Shown here piece by piece: positions 19,016-27,884 of a stretch of DNA of 34,140 bases. The stretch lies in NCBI GenBank assembly GCA_945869305.1, contig CAMBOH010000013.1, positions 1 to 34,140 on the forward strand, in the 5' to 3' direction. The position numbers and the translations under genes were made by a program. Position 1 is the stretch's first letter. Each line of letters opens with the position of its first letter. This DNA comes from an uncultured bacterium. GTDB taxonomy: Bacteria; Bacteroidota; Bacteroidia; Bacteroidales; Bacteroidaceae. The notes beneath the pieces were generated by a model, which searched no databases, was not told the DNA's origin, and saw only the letters and a list, made by a program, of their open reading frames with translations.

Positions 19016-19972
19016 TTATCGTCCGAACGTACGCGTGGATCGGTTGGTTGTGCCCTGTTTGTCGGTGCGTGATGAGCTGCGCTGGGTGCCGCTTGAGGGG
19101 CGTGAGCCGAAACTGCTGCCACTGCTCATGTTGCGTGAGGGACGAGTGTTTTTTCGCGAACTACCGCTTCCATTGTTCGAGGGCCGCGAACCAGATTGGC
19201 CGCTGTTTCCTTGGGAGGGCCGTGTCGACGGACGGCTGTTGTTTCCCCGGTCAGTTCTGTCCTGTCCGGGACGGTTGCCTGAATTGTAGCTGCCATTGTT
19301 GTCGGGGCGCTGACTACCTCCATGGTGGTTGCCTTCGTGATTGCCGTTGCCGGGCCGATTGGCATCAGGACGCTGGCTGGGTCTGTCGTTCCTGTCAGGC
19401 CGGTTGGCGTGTTCACCAGGGTGGCGGTCATGGTCGGGCCGGTAGGAAGGCCGGTTGTCGTGGGCCGGCCGCGAGCTGTGGTAATGGTCGCGCATACCCT
19501 GGCCACGGCTGAAGTGCACGTTGCGGTAAGGACTGGGGTCATTGTGGCTGCGTCGCCGCCAGCCATGGCCGTGATAGCTCACATAAATAGTGGGGCGGTC
19601 AAAGTAGTAGTAGCCATAACGGTAATGGTCGCAGACAGGGTAGTACCAGCCCGAACGAATCCAGCGTATGGGGCGGAAGAAATAGTCGAGTGTGCGGTAC
19701 AGGTTGTACTGCCAGTCAAACAGGATGAAGCGCAGGTCGCTGTCGCGGTAGCTCCAGTAGTAGCCGGTGCAGTCGCTGGCCGTTCGGATGCTCATCAGGT
19801 AGTCTAAGTTGATTTCATAGACGCGGTCGTATTGTTCGGGTGTGAGGTTCAGTTCATACGCCATTTTGTCGGTCAGGAACCAGGCTCGTTGTCTGGCTTC
19901 TTCGTAGCTCATGGCCATCATTTGCACTGTGCTGGCTATAAGGAGCAGCAAGGAGAGTAGTGTTCGTTTCAT
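19016..19972 (-). CDS. secreted protein with disordered R/N/S/P-rich tail
   Basis: I do not recognise a named family. The 318-aa product has a signal peptide (about residues 1-20, ending MMA). A domain of about residues 21-140 is rich in Tyr and Trp; it includes an EEARQRAWFLTDKMAYELNLTPEQYDRVYEIN segment resembling the helical start of Spy/CpxP-like periplasmic proteins, and YYWSYRDSDLRFIL. Residues about 145-318 are low complexity, rich in Arg, Asn, Ser, Pro and Gly, and probably disordered and positively charged. I recall similar hypothetical proteins in Bacteroides. A role at the cell surface is only a guess. No full promoter match is seen upstream. Confidence 0.75.
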   Translation of the reverse strand: MKRTLLSLLLLIASTVQMMAMSYEEARQRAWFLTDKMAYELNLTPEQYDRVYEINLDYLMSIRTASDCTGYYWSYRDSDLRFILFDWQYNLYRTLDYFFRPIRWIRSGWYYPVCDHYRYGYYYFDRPTIYVSYHGHGWRRRSHNDPSPYRNVHFSRGQGMRDHYHSSRPAHDNRPSYRPDHDRHPGEHANRPDRNDRPSQRPDANRPGNGNHEGNHHGGSQRPDNNGSYNSGNRPGQDRTDRGNNSRPSTRPSQGNSGQSGSRPSNNGSGSSRKNTRPSRNMSSGSSFGSRPSSGTQRSSSRTDKQGTTNRSTRTFGR

Positions 19973-20571
19973 TGCAGTAATTGTTTGGTTCAGATGGGGT
20001 TGCGCTTGTCATCGGGTTGTTGGTCTGGCATCGGGCAGCACTATCTGTTGGGGGTGAAACATGCTGTTGGGCTATAGGTCGGTTCAGATGATGTAAAATG
20101 GACCTGTGGCAAAAGTGCCTGTTCTTGTTTGTAAGGCCAAGCAAATGTGTGTATTTCTGCTCAATAAGTCAGCAAGTTGAAGACTTTTTAGCATTATGCT
20201 TGATAATTCGGCAAGTATCTGCCGTGCTTCAGAGGCTTTGACAGGCTGATCCTATGCCAGCCAGAGGCAATGCGTCGGGTTGTCTGGGGGCAGCGTGCGC
20301 GTGCTGTCTTCTCCAAACATTCTGGAAACTTAGGGGGTCGCAACAGAAACTTGGTGGTACGGGTGTATAAGATGGAGGATTTTGTATACATTTGCAAGAA
20401 GAATGCGGATCGGGAGCAGATAGGTGCGGCTGTGATGGTTTGACGCCGGACGGTGGGCCTGTATCTGTCAGCCCTTCTTGTTGGGCCATCTTGTTCCAGC
20501 GTTCCGAATAGGCCGTTGGCCTCACTGAACTCTCACCCAAACAGCATCCATTCATCATCAACAATACGGTT
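19973..20571. other. 599-bp spacer, mostly featureless
   Basis: No credible gene. The left part should hold the promoter of the secreted-protein gene; only imperfect boxes are seen (minus-strand CACTTTTG at 20117-20110). GGTTCAGATG occurs twice (near 19990 and 20083). The right part holds the pyrF promoter (20387-20394) and its leader of about 170 nt, with small hairpins (AGGCC-GTT-GGCCT at 20510-20522). Nothing resembling a tRNA was found. Confidence 0.5.
20387..20394 (+). promoter_or_regulatory. -7 box for pyrF with a long leader
   Basis: TACATTTG is a full TAnnTTTG match 177 bp before pyrF. The leader contains GGGC (20455-20458) and GGGC (20483-20486), both able to pair with the single GCCC (20471-20474), so two alternative folds are possible. 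Confidence 0.5.
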
Positions 20572-21402
20572 ATGAACAAGCAACAACTCATCAACAACAT
20601 CCGGGCTAAGCGCTCATTCCTGTGTGTCGGCCTGGATACAGACTTGAAGAAGATTCCCCAACATTTGCTGAAGGAGGAAGACCCGATTTGGGCTTTCAAC
20701 AAGGCCATCATTGATGCTACAGCCCCCTACTGCGTGGCCTACAAGCCGAATCTGGCATTTTATGAATGTTTCGGACTGAAGGGCTGGCAGGCGTTCGAAA
20801 AGACGGTGCGCTATATCAAGGAGAACTATCCCGACCAGTTCATCATTGCCGATGCCAAGCGCGGCGACATAGGCAACACTTCGGCCATGTATGCCCGTTC
20901 GTTCTTCGAAGAGATGGATATTGACTCGCTCACCGTGGCTCCGTATATGGGCGAGGACAGTGTCACGCCGTTCTTGCAGTACGAAGACAAATGGGTGATA
21001 CTGCTGGCATTGACCAGCAACAAGGGCTCTCACGATTTCCAGCTGACTCAGGATGCCAACGGAGAACGCCTGTTTGAAAAGGTGCTGCGCCGTTCGCAGC
21101 AGTGGGCCGACGACGAGCGGATGATGTACGTGGTGGGCGCCACGCAGGGCCGGCTGTTTGAGGACATCCGTCGCATTGTTCCCACCCACTTCCTCTTGGT
21201 GCCGGGCGTGGGTGCCCAGGGCGGTTCGCTCGAAGAGGTGTGCCGCTATGGCATGACCAGTGTCTGCGGTCTGCTTGTCAATTCGTCGCGCGGCATCATC
21301 TATGCCGACCAGAGCGAAAACTTCGCCGCCGTGGCTGCCGAGAAGGCCAAGGAGCTGCAACAGCAGATGGCTCTGGAGCTGGAAAAGCATTCGGTGTTGT
21401 AA
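20572..21402 (+). CDS. pyrF: orotidine 5'-phosphate decarboxylase
   Basis: PyrF converts OMP to UMP, the last step of de novo pyrimidine synthesis. The 276-aa protein is of the longer type-2 form. It has [10 protein letters not shown] at the substrate site and the catalytic Asp-Lys-Asp in [12 protein letters not shown] (D94, K96, D99). [26 protein letters not shown] and [10 protein letters not shown] also fit. It stands alone with its own promoter and converges on lpdA, with a repeat array between them. Confidence 0.96.
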   Translation: MNKQQLINNIRAKRSFLCVGLDTDLKKIPQHLLKEEDPIWAFNKAIIDATAPYCVAYKPNLAFYECFGLKGWQAFEKTVRYIKENYPDQFIIADAKRGDIGNTSAMYARSFFEEMDIDSLTVAPYMGEDSVTPFLQYEDKWVILLALTSNKGSHDFQLTQDANGERLFEKVLRRSQQWADDERMMYVVGATQGRLFEDIRRIVPTHFLLVPGVGAQGGSLEEVCRYGMTSVCGLLVNSSRGIIYADQSENFAAVAAEKAKELQQQMALELEKHSVL

Positions 21403-21425
21403 TGCCGGCCTCTCCGCTCACGGCC

Positions 21426-21589
21426 TTATGAGATTATGAGGTTATGAGATTATGAGGTTATGAGAAGTGAGGTTATGAGGTTATAAGATTACTATTAGAG
21501 TGGCGGAATCCCCGTGCGCTCCAGCAGTATCTTTATAACCTTATAACCTCATAACTTATAACCTCATTACTATAACCTCATAACCTCAC
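21426..21589. repeat. TTATGAGG-unit array and inverted repeat between pyrF and lpdA
   Basis: The left side (21426-21489) repeats a 16-bp unit TTATGAGATTATGAGG and variants; the right side (21532-21589) carries the complementary ATAACCTCATAACC units. Bases 21467-21484 are the exact reverse complement of 21572-21589, and 21472-21486 of 21541-21555, so several registers can pair. Lying between convergent genes it may terminate both. The same unit recurs at 26619-26687. Confidence 0.85.
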
Positions 21590-21592
21590 ACT

Positions 21593-22948
21593 TTACCTGA
21601 GTGCCAGCAGTACTTCGGAGAGGCTGGGGTGTGCATGCACGGTGTGGCACAATTGGTCGATGGTGCCACCCAGACTCATGAGCAGGGTCAGCTCGTGGAT
21701 GAGTTCCGATGCGTGAGCCCCGATGATGTGGGCACCCAACACGCTGCCGTCGGGCGTGGTGAGCAGTTTGACATAGCCGTCGGCTCCGGCATCCATGGTG
21801 AGTGCCCGTCCGTTGGCGCGATAAAAGGCTTTGCGCACTTGGGTAGCTTCGCAGGTTGCCTTGGCCTGTTCTTCCGTAAGGCCCACCATGGCTGCTTCGG
21901 GCTGTGTGAAGACGGCGGCAGGCACGAGCGAGAGGTCGGTGTGGTTGGGACGTTCCAGAATATGGTCGAGCACGTGGTAGCTCTGGTAGGTGGCGGCATG
22001 TGCGAGCTGCAGGCGACCGTTCACGTCGCCCACCGCATACACGCCGGGCACGCTCGTTTCGAAGTGTTCGTTGACAGTGATGCCGCGCGGTGTGAAGTCA
22101 ATGCCGGCCTCGGCCAGGTTCAGGCTGTCCACATTGGCGGCCCGGCCCACAGCCATCAGAACCACATCGGCCAGGGCATCGTGGACTGCGCTGCGGTGCT
22201 CGTAGCTTACATGCAGCAGGCCTTCCTGCGCCTCGTCGGCATGTATGGCTGTGACGGGTGCACCGGTGATGAATTCGATGCCGCGTTTCTTCAGGGCGGT
22301 GCGTAGCCGCTTGGCGATGTCCTTGTCGAAATTGGGCAGAATCTCCTTGCAGTATTCAATGACAGTGACCTGCGAGCCCAGTGTGTTGAATATGCTGGCA
22401 AACTCCAGTCCGATAACGCCTCCGCCTATCACGCACAGCCTCTGGGGAACTTCGGTGAGTTGGAGCATCTCGGTCGAGGTGAGCACGCCGGGTGTGTGTG
22501 CTCCGGGAATGGGAAGGAACTTCGGCACGGAGCCCGTGGCCACAATTACATAGTCAGCCTTCAGTGTCTCTTCGCCTACGGCCACGGTGTGTGCATCGCC
22601 GTTTACAAAGCGGGCCTTCCCGTTGTGGAAGGTGATGCCCGGTGTCTGCATCAGTGTCTGTATGCCTTGTCGCAGCTGGGCCACGATCTGGTCCTTGCGT
22701 TGTATGGCCTGTGACATGTTGAAGCCTGTAAGGTCGGTAGTGATGCCGTAGGCTTCGGCAGCGCGTACGTGTTCAATCACTTCGGCCGTATGACACAGGC
22801 ATTTGGTGGGAATGCAGCCTTCGCCCAGGCAGGTTCCGCCCAGATGGTCGGCACTGTCCACCACATGCACATCGAGTCCGGCAGCGGCGGCCTGAACGGC
22901 ACATTCGTATCCGCCCGGACCTGCTCCTATAATAAGTAGCGTTTTCAT
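21593..22948 (-). CDS. lpdA: dihydrolipoyl dehydrogenase
   Basis: LpdA reoxidises dihydrolipoyl groups with NAD+, serving as the L protein of glycine cleavage and/or the E3 of 2-oxoacid complexes. The 451-aa flavoprotein has the FAD motif GAGPGGYECA, the redox pair in GGTCLGEGCIPTK (C40 and C45), the NAD motif GGGVIGLEFASIF, the second FAD site YAVGDVNGR, and the C-terminal HAHPSLSE with the catalytic His-Glu. The spacer residues LGEG within the disulphide loop differ from the common LNxG. It lies just downstream of gcvPB on the same strand but behind a hairpin, so it may have its own promoter. No E1/E2 genes are near, supporting a glycine cleavage role. Confidence 0.95.
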   Translation of the reverse strand: MKTLLIIGAGPGGYECAVQAAAAGLDVHVVDSADHLGGTCLGEGCIPTKCLCHTAEVIEHVRAAEAYGITTDLTGFNMSQAIQRKDQIVAQLRQGIQTLMQTPGITFHNGKARFVNGDAHTVAVGEETLKADYVIVATGSVPKFLPIPGAHTPGVLTSTEMLQLTEVPQRLCVIGGGVIGLEFASIFNTLGSQVTVIEYCKEILPNFDKDIAKRLRTALKKRGIEFITGAPVTAIHADEAQEGLLHVSYEHRSAVHDALADVVLMAVGRAANVDSLNLAEAGIDFTPRGITVNEHFETSVPGVYAVGDVNGRLQLAHAATYQSYHVLDHILERPNHTDLSLVPAAVFTQPEAAMVGLTEEQAKATCEATQVRKAFYRANGRALTMDAGADGYVKLLTTPDGSVLGAHIIGAHASELIHELTLLMSLGGTIDQLCHTVHAHPSLSEVLLALR

Positions 22949-23088
22949 GATAGCGAGTTGTTTGGTAGAGTGAGAAGAAAGTGGGAATGTCAGTCCAGCA
23001 GGCGTCTCAGTTGTATAAATACTTTTGATGAACTATTGTTTGTAGCTGAAAATCATTCCGAAATCCTTCTTTACTTGATGGAATAATA

Positions 23089-23146
23089 AAGAACGATGAA
23101 TAAGTGGCAGAGGCACATCACCCCGTGGCAGCTATTCATCGTTCTT
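23089..23146 (-). terminator. 14-bp inverted repeat after gcvPB
   Basis: AAGAACGATGAATA (23089-23102) and its exact complement (23133-23146) flank a 30-nt loop. On the minus strand the stem continues TATTATTCC. It separates the gcv genes from lpdA. A plus-strand TACTTTTG at 23020-23027 points into it and may be chance. Confidence 0.6.
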
Positions 23147-23166
23147 CGTCAATCACAGGCTGCGTT

Positions 23167-24645
23167 TCAGAACGAGAACTTGGCATCCTTCACAGCCTTC
23201 ACGTCGTCGAGCCGGCGTACGGGGGTGGAGTGGGGAGCCTGGCGCAGCATTTCGGGTTGGTGCAGGGCCTCCTTGGCAATCTGCTTCATCACATCGATAA
23301 AGGCATCGAGCGTTTCTTTGCTTTCCGTTTCGGTAGGCTCGATCATCATGCTTTCGTGGAACAGCAGCGGGAAGTAGATGGTCGGGGCGTGGAATCCATA
23401 GTCCAGCAGTCGCTTGGCCACCTCCAGCGTGGTGATGTGAGAGGCATCGGAGTGTTCGCCGCCGTATTTGGGCAGCAGGCCGTCGAAGACAAATTCATGT
23501 TTGCACAGTCCGTCGATGGGCAGGTAGTAGTAGTCCTTCAGACACTCCTTGATATAGTTGGCGTTCAGCACGCTCAGCTTGCCGGCCATGGGTATGCCTT
23601 CCTTGCCGAGTGTGAGCAGATAGGCATAGGCGCGCACGATGATGCCGAAGTTTCCCAAGAAGGCAGAGATGCAGCCCAGCGCGTTGTCGTTGGACAGCAG
23701 TTCGTAGCGCTTGGTTTCGGCATTGAAGTGAACCTGCGGGTTGGGCAGATAGTCTTCGAGACCGGCGCGTACCCCGACAGGTCCGCTGCCCGGGCCGCCT
23801 CCGCCGTGGGGCGTGCTGAAGGTCTTGTGTAGGTTGATGTGCATCACGTCAAATCCCATGTCGCCCGGGCGGCATACACCGAGCATGGGGTTGAGGTTGG
23901 CTCCGTCATAGTACATCAGACCGCCGCACTCGTGCACGAGCTTTGCGATTTCGGGAATCTGTCTTTCGAATATGCCCAGCGTGTTGGGGTTGGTCATCAT
24001 CATGCCGGCAATGTCGGGGCCCAGCAGGGGCTTGAGGTCTTCTACATCGACCGTACCATCGGCCGTGCTCTTTACCTGCACAATCTGCAGGCCGCACACC
24101 GCTGCCGAGGCCGGGTTCGTGCCATGGGCCGAGTCGGGCACAATGATTTTGGTGCGCTTCAGGTCGCCCCGCTTTTCGTGATAAGTGCGAATCACCATCA
24201 GCCCTGTCAGTTCGCCGTGAGCTCCGGCAAAGGGGTTCAGCGTGAAGCGGCTCAGTCCGGCCACTTCAGCCAGTATGTGCTGCACCTCGTCGTAGAGTTT
24301 CAGTGCTCCCTGCATGTAGGGTGCATCCTGTGCGGGGTGAATGGCGGCGAATCCCGGCAGGGCGGCCATCTCTTCGTTGATTTTGGGGTTGTATTTCATC
24401 GTACAGCTCCCCAGCGGGTAGAAGCCCGTGTCCACGCCGAAGTTGTTGCCCGACATATTGGTGTAGTGGCGCACCACGGTCAGTTCGTCGGCTTCGGGCA
24501 GACGGGTGGGAGCGTTCTGGCGCAGCAGTTCGGCAGGAAGCTGCGCAGTCTGGTAGGTCGGACAGGGATTCTGCGGCAGAGAGTAGCCTTTGCGTCCGGC
24601 TTTCGAAAGTTCGAAAATAAGGGGGGAATATACCGTACGGTTCAT
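23167..24645 (-). CDS. gcvPB: glycine dehydrogenase (decarboxylating) subunit 2
   Basis: GcvPB is the PLP-binding half of the P protein, which decarboxylates glycine and passes the aminomethyl group to lipoyl-GcvH. The 492-aa protein contains the PLP lysine K274 in HKTFSTPHGGGGPG, preceded by YDGANLNPMLG, and NNFGVDTGFYPLGSCTMKYNP near the start. Its start overlaps the gcvPA stop by 4 bp (ATGA), implying translational coupling for 1:1 subunits. P protein is split here, as in many Firmicutes, rather than fused to about 950 aa as in E. coli. Confidence 0.97.
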   Translation of the reverse strand: MNRTVYSPLIFELSKAGRKGYSLPQNPCPTYQTAQLPAELLRQNAPTRLPEADELTVVRHYTNMSGNNFGVDTGFYPLGSCTMKYNPKINEEMAALPGFAAIHPAQDAPYMQGALKLYDEVQHILAEVAGLSRFTLNPFAGAHGELTGLMVIRTYHEKRGDLKRTKIIVPDSAHGTNPASAAVCGLQIVQVKSTADGTVDVEDLKPLLGPDIAGMMMTNPNTLGIFERQIPEIAKLVHECGGLMYYDGANLNPMLGVCRPGDMGFDVMHINLHKTFSTPHGGGGPGSGPVGVRAGLEDYLPNPQVHFNAETKRYELLSNDNALGCISAFLGNFGIIVRAYAYLLTLGKEGIPMAGKLSVLNANYIKECLKDYYYLPIDGLCKHEFVFDGLLPKYGGEHSDASHITTLEVAKRLLDYGFHAPTIYFPLLFHESMMIEPTETESKETLDAFIDVMKQIAKEALHQPEMLRQAPHSTPVRRLDDVKAVKDAKFSF

Positions 24646-25970
24646 GAGCAGGCAATTTTGGCAAATTCAACAATCTCTTGTTCGGTGCGCTGTTCGGTAG
24701 CTGCCAGGATGAGGCAGTCATCGAGTCCTTCGGCCTTCACACCGGCCAGGAATCCGGCTTGCGCCAGCCGTTCGCGCAGCGCATCGACCCCCTCAGTTCC
24801 CTTGTAGCGCAGAGTGAACTCATTGAAGAAGGGTGCGCCGGCAAAAGCCTCTTCAAACAGGCCGCTTTCGAGCAGCAGCTTGTGGAGCAGGTGGGCGGCG
24901 GCATAGGAGTGTTCGTTGACCTCGCGCAGTCCCTGTGGCCCCATGAGCGAGAGGTAGATGGCCACATAGAGACACATGATGCCCTGTGCGGTGCAGATGT
25001 TCGAAGTAGCCTTTTCGCGGCGTATATGCTGTTCGCGTGCCTGCATGGTAAGCACGAAGGCGCGCTTTCCGTCGGCATCGACGGTTTGTCCCACCAGTCG
25101 TCCGGGCATTTTGCGCACCAGTGCGTTCTTCACGCAGAGATAGCCGATGTAGGGTCCTCCGCACGACAGAGGCAAGCCCAGGCTCTGTGCATCGCCGCAG
25201 GCAATGTCGGCTCCCCATTCGCCCGGAGTACGCAGCACGGCCAGACACGAAGCCACCGAGTTGATGGCCAGCAGGGCCTTGTGGGCGTGGCATTCGTCGG
25301 CCAGACCGCTAAAGTCCTCCACGATGCCATAGTAGTTGGGTTGTGCCACAATCACGCCGGCCACGTTCTCTTCGGCCAGCAGGCGGCTCACTTCGGCACG
25401 GTCGGTCGTTCCACCTGCGGCGGGAACCTCCACCAGGTCCACGCCATGGAACTTGGCATAGGTTTTCACCACGGCACGCACGGCGGGGTTGACGGTAGCA
25501 GAGATGAGCACGCGGTTGCGCTTCTTGGCGGCAGCCACACACATCATCATGGCTTCGGCGGTAGCCGTCGAACCGTCGTACATGGAGGCGTTCGAGAGGT
25601 CCATGCCGGTGAGGTCGGCCATCATGGTCTGGTATTCGAAGATATATTGCAGTGTGCCCTGCGATATTTCGGCCTGGTAGGGAGTGTATGAGGTTGAGAA
25701 CTCGCTGCGACTGGCCAGGTAGGGCACAACCGAAGGGGTGTAGTGGTCGTAGGCACCAGCTCCGGCAAAGGGCACCAGCGGCTTGTTCTGCGCAGCCAGT
25801 TCGCCGATGATGCGGCGTACCTCAATTTCCGACTTTCCGGCGGGAATGTTGAGTTCGCGGTGCAGCTTGAGCTCTTCGGGCACTTCGGCGTAGAGGTCGT
25901 CGAGGCTTTTCACGCCGATAACCTCCAGCATTTGGCTGATGTCTTCGGGGGTATGGGGAAAGTATTTCAT
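24642..25970 (-). CDS. gcvPA: glycine dehydrogenase (decarboxylating) subunit 1
   Basis: GcvPA is the non-PLP-lysine half of the P protein. The 442-aa product starts MKYFPHTPEDISQMLEVIG, the usual opening, and shows PYLASRSEFSTSYTPYQAEISQGTL, YDGSTATAEAM and GGPYIGYLC. I choose the ATG at 25970; an ATG at 25985 sits at the foot of a hairpin (25985-26018) and adds only five residues. It lies 61 bp after gcvH and overlaps gcvPB by 4 bp. Confidence 0.96.
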   Translation of the reverse strand: MKYFPHTPEDISQMLEVIGVKSLDDLYAEVPEELKLHRELNIPAGKSEIEVRRIIGELAAQNKPLVPFAGAGAYDHYTPSVVPYLASRSEFSTSYTPYQAEISQGTLQYIFEYQTMMADLTGMDLSNASMYDGSTATAEAMMMCVAAAKKRNRVLISATVNPAVRAVVKTYAKFHGVDLVEVPAAGGTTDRAEVSRLLAEENVAGVIVAQPNYYGIVEDFSGLADECHAHKALLAINSVASCLAVLRTPGEWGADIACGDAQSLGLPLSCGGPYIGYLCVKNALVRKMPGRLVGQTVDADGKRAFVLTMQAREQHIRREKATSNICTAQGIMCLYVAIYLSLMGPQGLREVNEHSYAAAHLLHKLLLESGLFEEAFAGAPFFNEFTLRYKGTEGVDALRERLAQAGFLAGVKAEGLDDCLILAATEQRTEQEIVEFAKIACS

Positions 25971-25984
25971 GGTTTCAAGTTGCA

Positions 25985-26018
25985 TTGGGAACCTCCCGCC
26001 TTGGCAGGAAGTTCCCAA
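25985..26018 (-). other. intercistronic hairpin between gcvH and gcvPA
   Basis: TTGGGAAC (25985-25992) pairs with GTTCCCAA (26011-26018), with extra GC pairing possible inside the 18-nt loop. It ends 14 bp before the gcvPA start. It may stabilise the upstream gcvT-gcvH message or adjust gcvPA translation; there is no T-tract for full termination. Confidence 0.5.
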
Positions 26019-26031
26019 TTGTTACAGAGGT

Positions 26032-26412
26032 TTACTTCGAAGAAAATTCGCGGTAGTCGGCTGCGCTCATCAGGTTGTCGAGTTCGGAGACGTCCGACAG
26101 CTTGACCTTGATGATCCAGTTGGCGAAGGCATCCTTGTTGACGAGTTCGGGCTCGTCTTCGAGTGCGGAGTTGATTTCCACCACTTCGCCGCTCACGGGG
26201 CTGATCAGGTCGCTGGCAGCCTTGACGCTTTCCACGGCACCAAATTCGCTGCCGGCTTCGACTTCGTCGCCTTCTTCGGGCATGTCGACATAGACCACGT
26301 TGCCCAGTTGTTCCTGTGCGAAGTCGGTGATACCTACATAGCCGAATTCGCCGTCCACTTTCACATATTCATGGCTCTCGCTGTAGTAGAGTCCATCGAT
26401 TACATTAGCCAT
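26032..26412 (-). CDS. gcvH: glycine cleavage system H protein
   Basis: GcvH carries the aminomethyl group on a lipoyl arm between the P, T and L proteins. The 126-aa protein has the lipoyl site K64 in GAVESVKAASDL, plus HEYVKVDGEFGYVGITDFAQ and LGNVVYVDMPEEG. The lipoate ligase encoded two genes upstream is the likely source of its modification. An array of 23-bp repeats lies in the 294-bp spacer from gcvT. Confidence 0.97.
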   Translation of the reverse strand: MANVIDGLYYSESHEYVKVDGEFGYVGITDFAQEQLGNVVYVDMPEEGDEVEAGSEFGAVESVKAASDLISPVSGEVVEINSALEDEPELVNKDAFANWIIKVKLSDVSELDNLMSAADYREFSSK

Positions 26413-26618
26413 TTTGTTGATTGATTTTGATGATAGGTTAGATTTGTTGTTGTCTGGTTTTTGGGGGGATAGGGAGTAGGGGATGAGGAGTTAGGGGAAG
26501 GATAGGGTAGATGAGAGGAATTCTCAGGTTGGGTGAATGAAGTTTGGGATTGGTTGACATGAAGTAAAGACCAGCAGACATGCCATCCGGGAGTGTATGC
26601 TACCCATGACAGTAACCT

Positions 26619-26687
26619 CATAACCTTATAACCTCATATCTCATAACCTCATAACCTCATATCTTATAACCTCATAACCTCATATCT
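26619..26687. repeat. three 23-bp tandem repeats between gcvT and gcvH
   Basis: Units at 26619-26641, 26642-26664 and 26665-26687 differ by one or two bases; the plus-strand unit is CATAACCTCATAACCTC followed by ATATCT. The unit is built from the same ATAACCTC word as the pyrF/lpdA array 5 kb away. Here there is no complementary arm, so no long hairpin forms. The remaining 26413-26610 is G/A-rich on the plus strand with no gene seen. Confidence 0.85.
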
Positions 26688-26706
26688 CATCACCCGAAGA
26701 AAGTCC

Positions 26707-27792
26707 TCACTTCTTGTAGTGCTTCTGGTAGAAGCGCTTCTTCACTACCTTTCCGGGTTGCAGTTTTCGGTGAATGCGCACCTGTACGGGCGTGTCGAGC
26801 TTGGCATAGGCCGCATCGACCAGTGCCATACACACGCTCTTGCCTGTAGAGATGGAGCAGTATCCGGTCGTCACGCTGCCTATAACCTTGTCGTCGGCCA
26901 CCACTTCGTAGCCGTGGCGCGGAATGGCGCGTCCTTCAAGTTCGATGCCAATGAGTTTCTGCTGTACGCCTTCAGCCTTCTGGCGGGCTACAGCCTCTTT
27001 GCCTACAAATTCCTCCTTGTCGAGTTTCACAAACATGCCCAGACCGGCCATGATGGGCGAGATGTCGTCGGTCAGTTCATCGCCGTAGAGGGGCAGTCCC
27101 ACCTCAAAGCGCAGCGTGTCGCGGCAGCCCAGTCCGCAGGGCTTTGCCTCTTTGCTTTCTATGAGACGGTCCCAGGCAGCCTGGATGTAGGCGTGTGAAC
27201 CGTATATCTCGAAGCCATCTTCGCCCGTGTAGCCCGTGCGGCTCACAATGAGCGTTTCGCCTTCGGCTTCAATAAGCTTGAAGGTGTAGAATTCCAGTTC
27301 GCTGCAGGGCAATGCCAGCACTTCTTCCATTACCTTTTCGGCTTTGGGTCCCTGTACGGCCAGCTGTCCGTAGCTGTCGCTTTGGTTTTCGGCGGTCACG
27401 TCAAACTGGGCAGCCTGCTGGCTGATCCAGGCATAGTCCTTGTCGATGTTGGCGGCGTTGATGACGAGGAAGAATTTCTCATCCCCCATTTTGTACACCA
27501 GCAAATCGTCGATGGTGCCGCCGTGCGGGTGGAGCATCATGCCGTAGAAGATCTTGCCCACGGGTGCGCCACTCACGTCGTTCGTAAAGATGTGTTGCAC
27601 GAATTTTTCGGCTTCGGCGCCTTCTACGAGCACCTCGCCCATGTGGCTCACGTCGAACACGCCGCAAGCTTGTCTCACAGCCTGGTGCTCGTCGGTGATG
27701 TCGGTATATTGGATGGGCATTTCAAATCCGCCGAAGGGCACCATTTTGGCTTCCAGTTTCACATGGCGGTCGTACAGACAGGTTCTTTTCAT
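26707..27792 (-). CDS. gcvT: aminomethyltransferase (glycine cleavage T protein)
   Basis: GcvT moves the one-carbon unit from aminomethyl-lipoyl-GcvH to tetrahydrofolate, releasing ammonia and methylene-THF. The 361-aa length is standard. Motifs are MVPFGGFEMPIQY, GVFDVSHMGEV, FYGMMLHPHGG, RTGYTGEDGFEIY and the GLGCRDTLRFE site. It follows lplA by 92 bp and leads the gcvT-gcvH-gcvPA-gcvPB series. Confidence 0.97.
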   Translation of the reverse strand: MKRTCLYDRHVKLEAKMVPFGGFEMPIQYTDITDEHQAVRQACGVFDVSHMGEVLVEGAEAEKFVQHIFTNDVSGAPVGKIFYGMMLHPHGGTIDDLLVYKMGDEKFFLVINAANIDKDYAWISQQAAQFDVTAENQSDSYGQLAVQGPKAEKVMEEVLALPCSELEFYTFKLIEAEGETLIVSRTGYTGEDGFEIYGSHAYIQAAWDRLIESKEAKPCGLGCRDTLRFEVGLPLYGDELTDDISPIMAGLGMFVKLDKEEFVGKEAVARQKAEGVQQKLIGIELEGRAIPRHGYEVVADDKVIGSVTTGYCSISTGKSVCMALVDAAYAKLDTPVQVRIHRKLQPGKVVKKRFYQKHYKK

Positions 27793-27884
27793 TGTATGAA
27801 TATTTAAGGTTGTCGGATGTATGCTTTGGTTGATGGGTTCTTCCTTATAATATAGTGGATAAACTAATGGCGCGTCCGAATCCC

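Noticed and set aside
23020-23150. Plus-strand small RNA from a TACTTTTG box into the gcvPB hairpin
   Set aside because: A single -7 match without a -33 box is expected by chance, and the hairpin lacks a T-tract on the plus strand.
26413-27884. Glycine riboswitch near gcvT or gcvH
   Set aside because: The lplA-gcvT spacer is only 92 bp, and the gcvT-gcvH spacer is repeats and G/A-rich DNA without the paired aptamer motifs.
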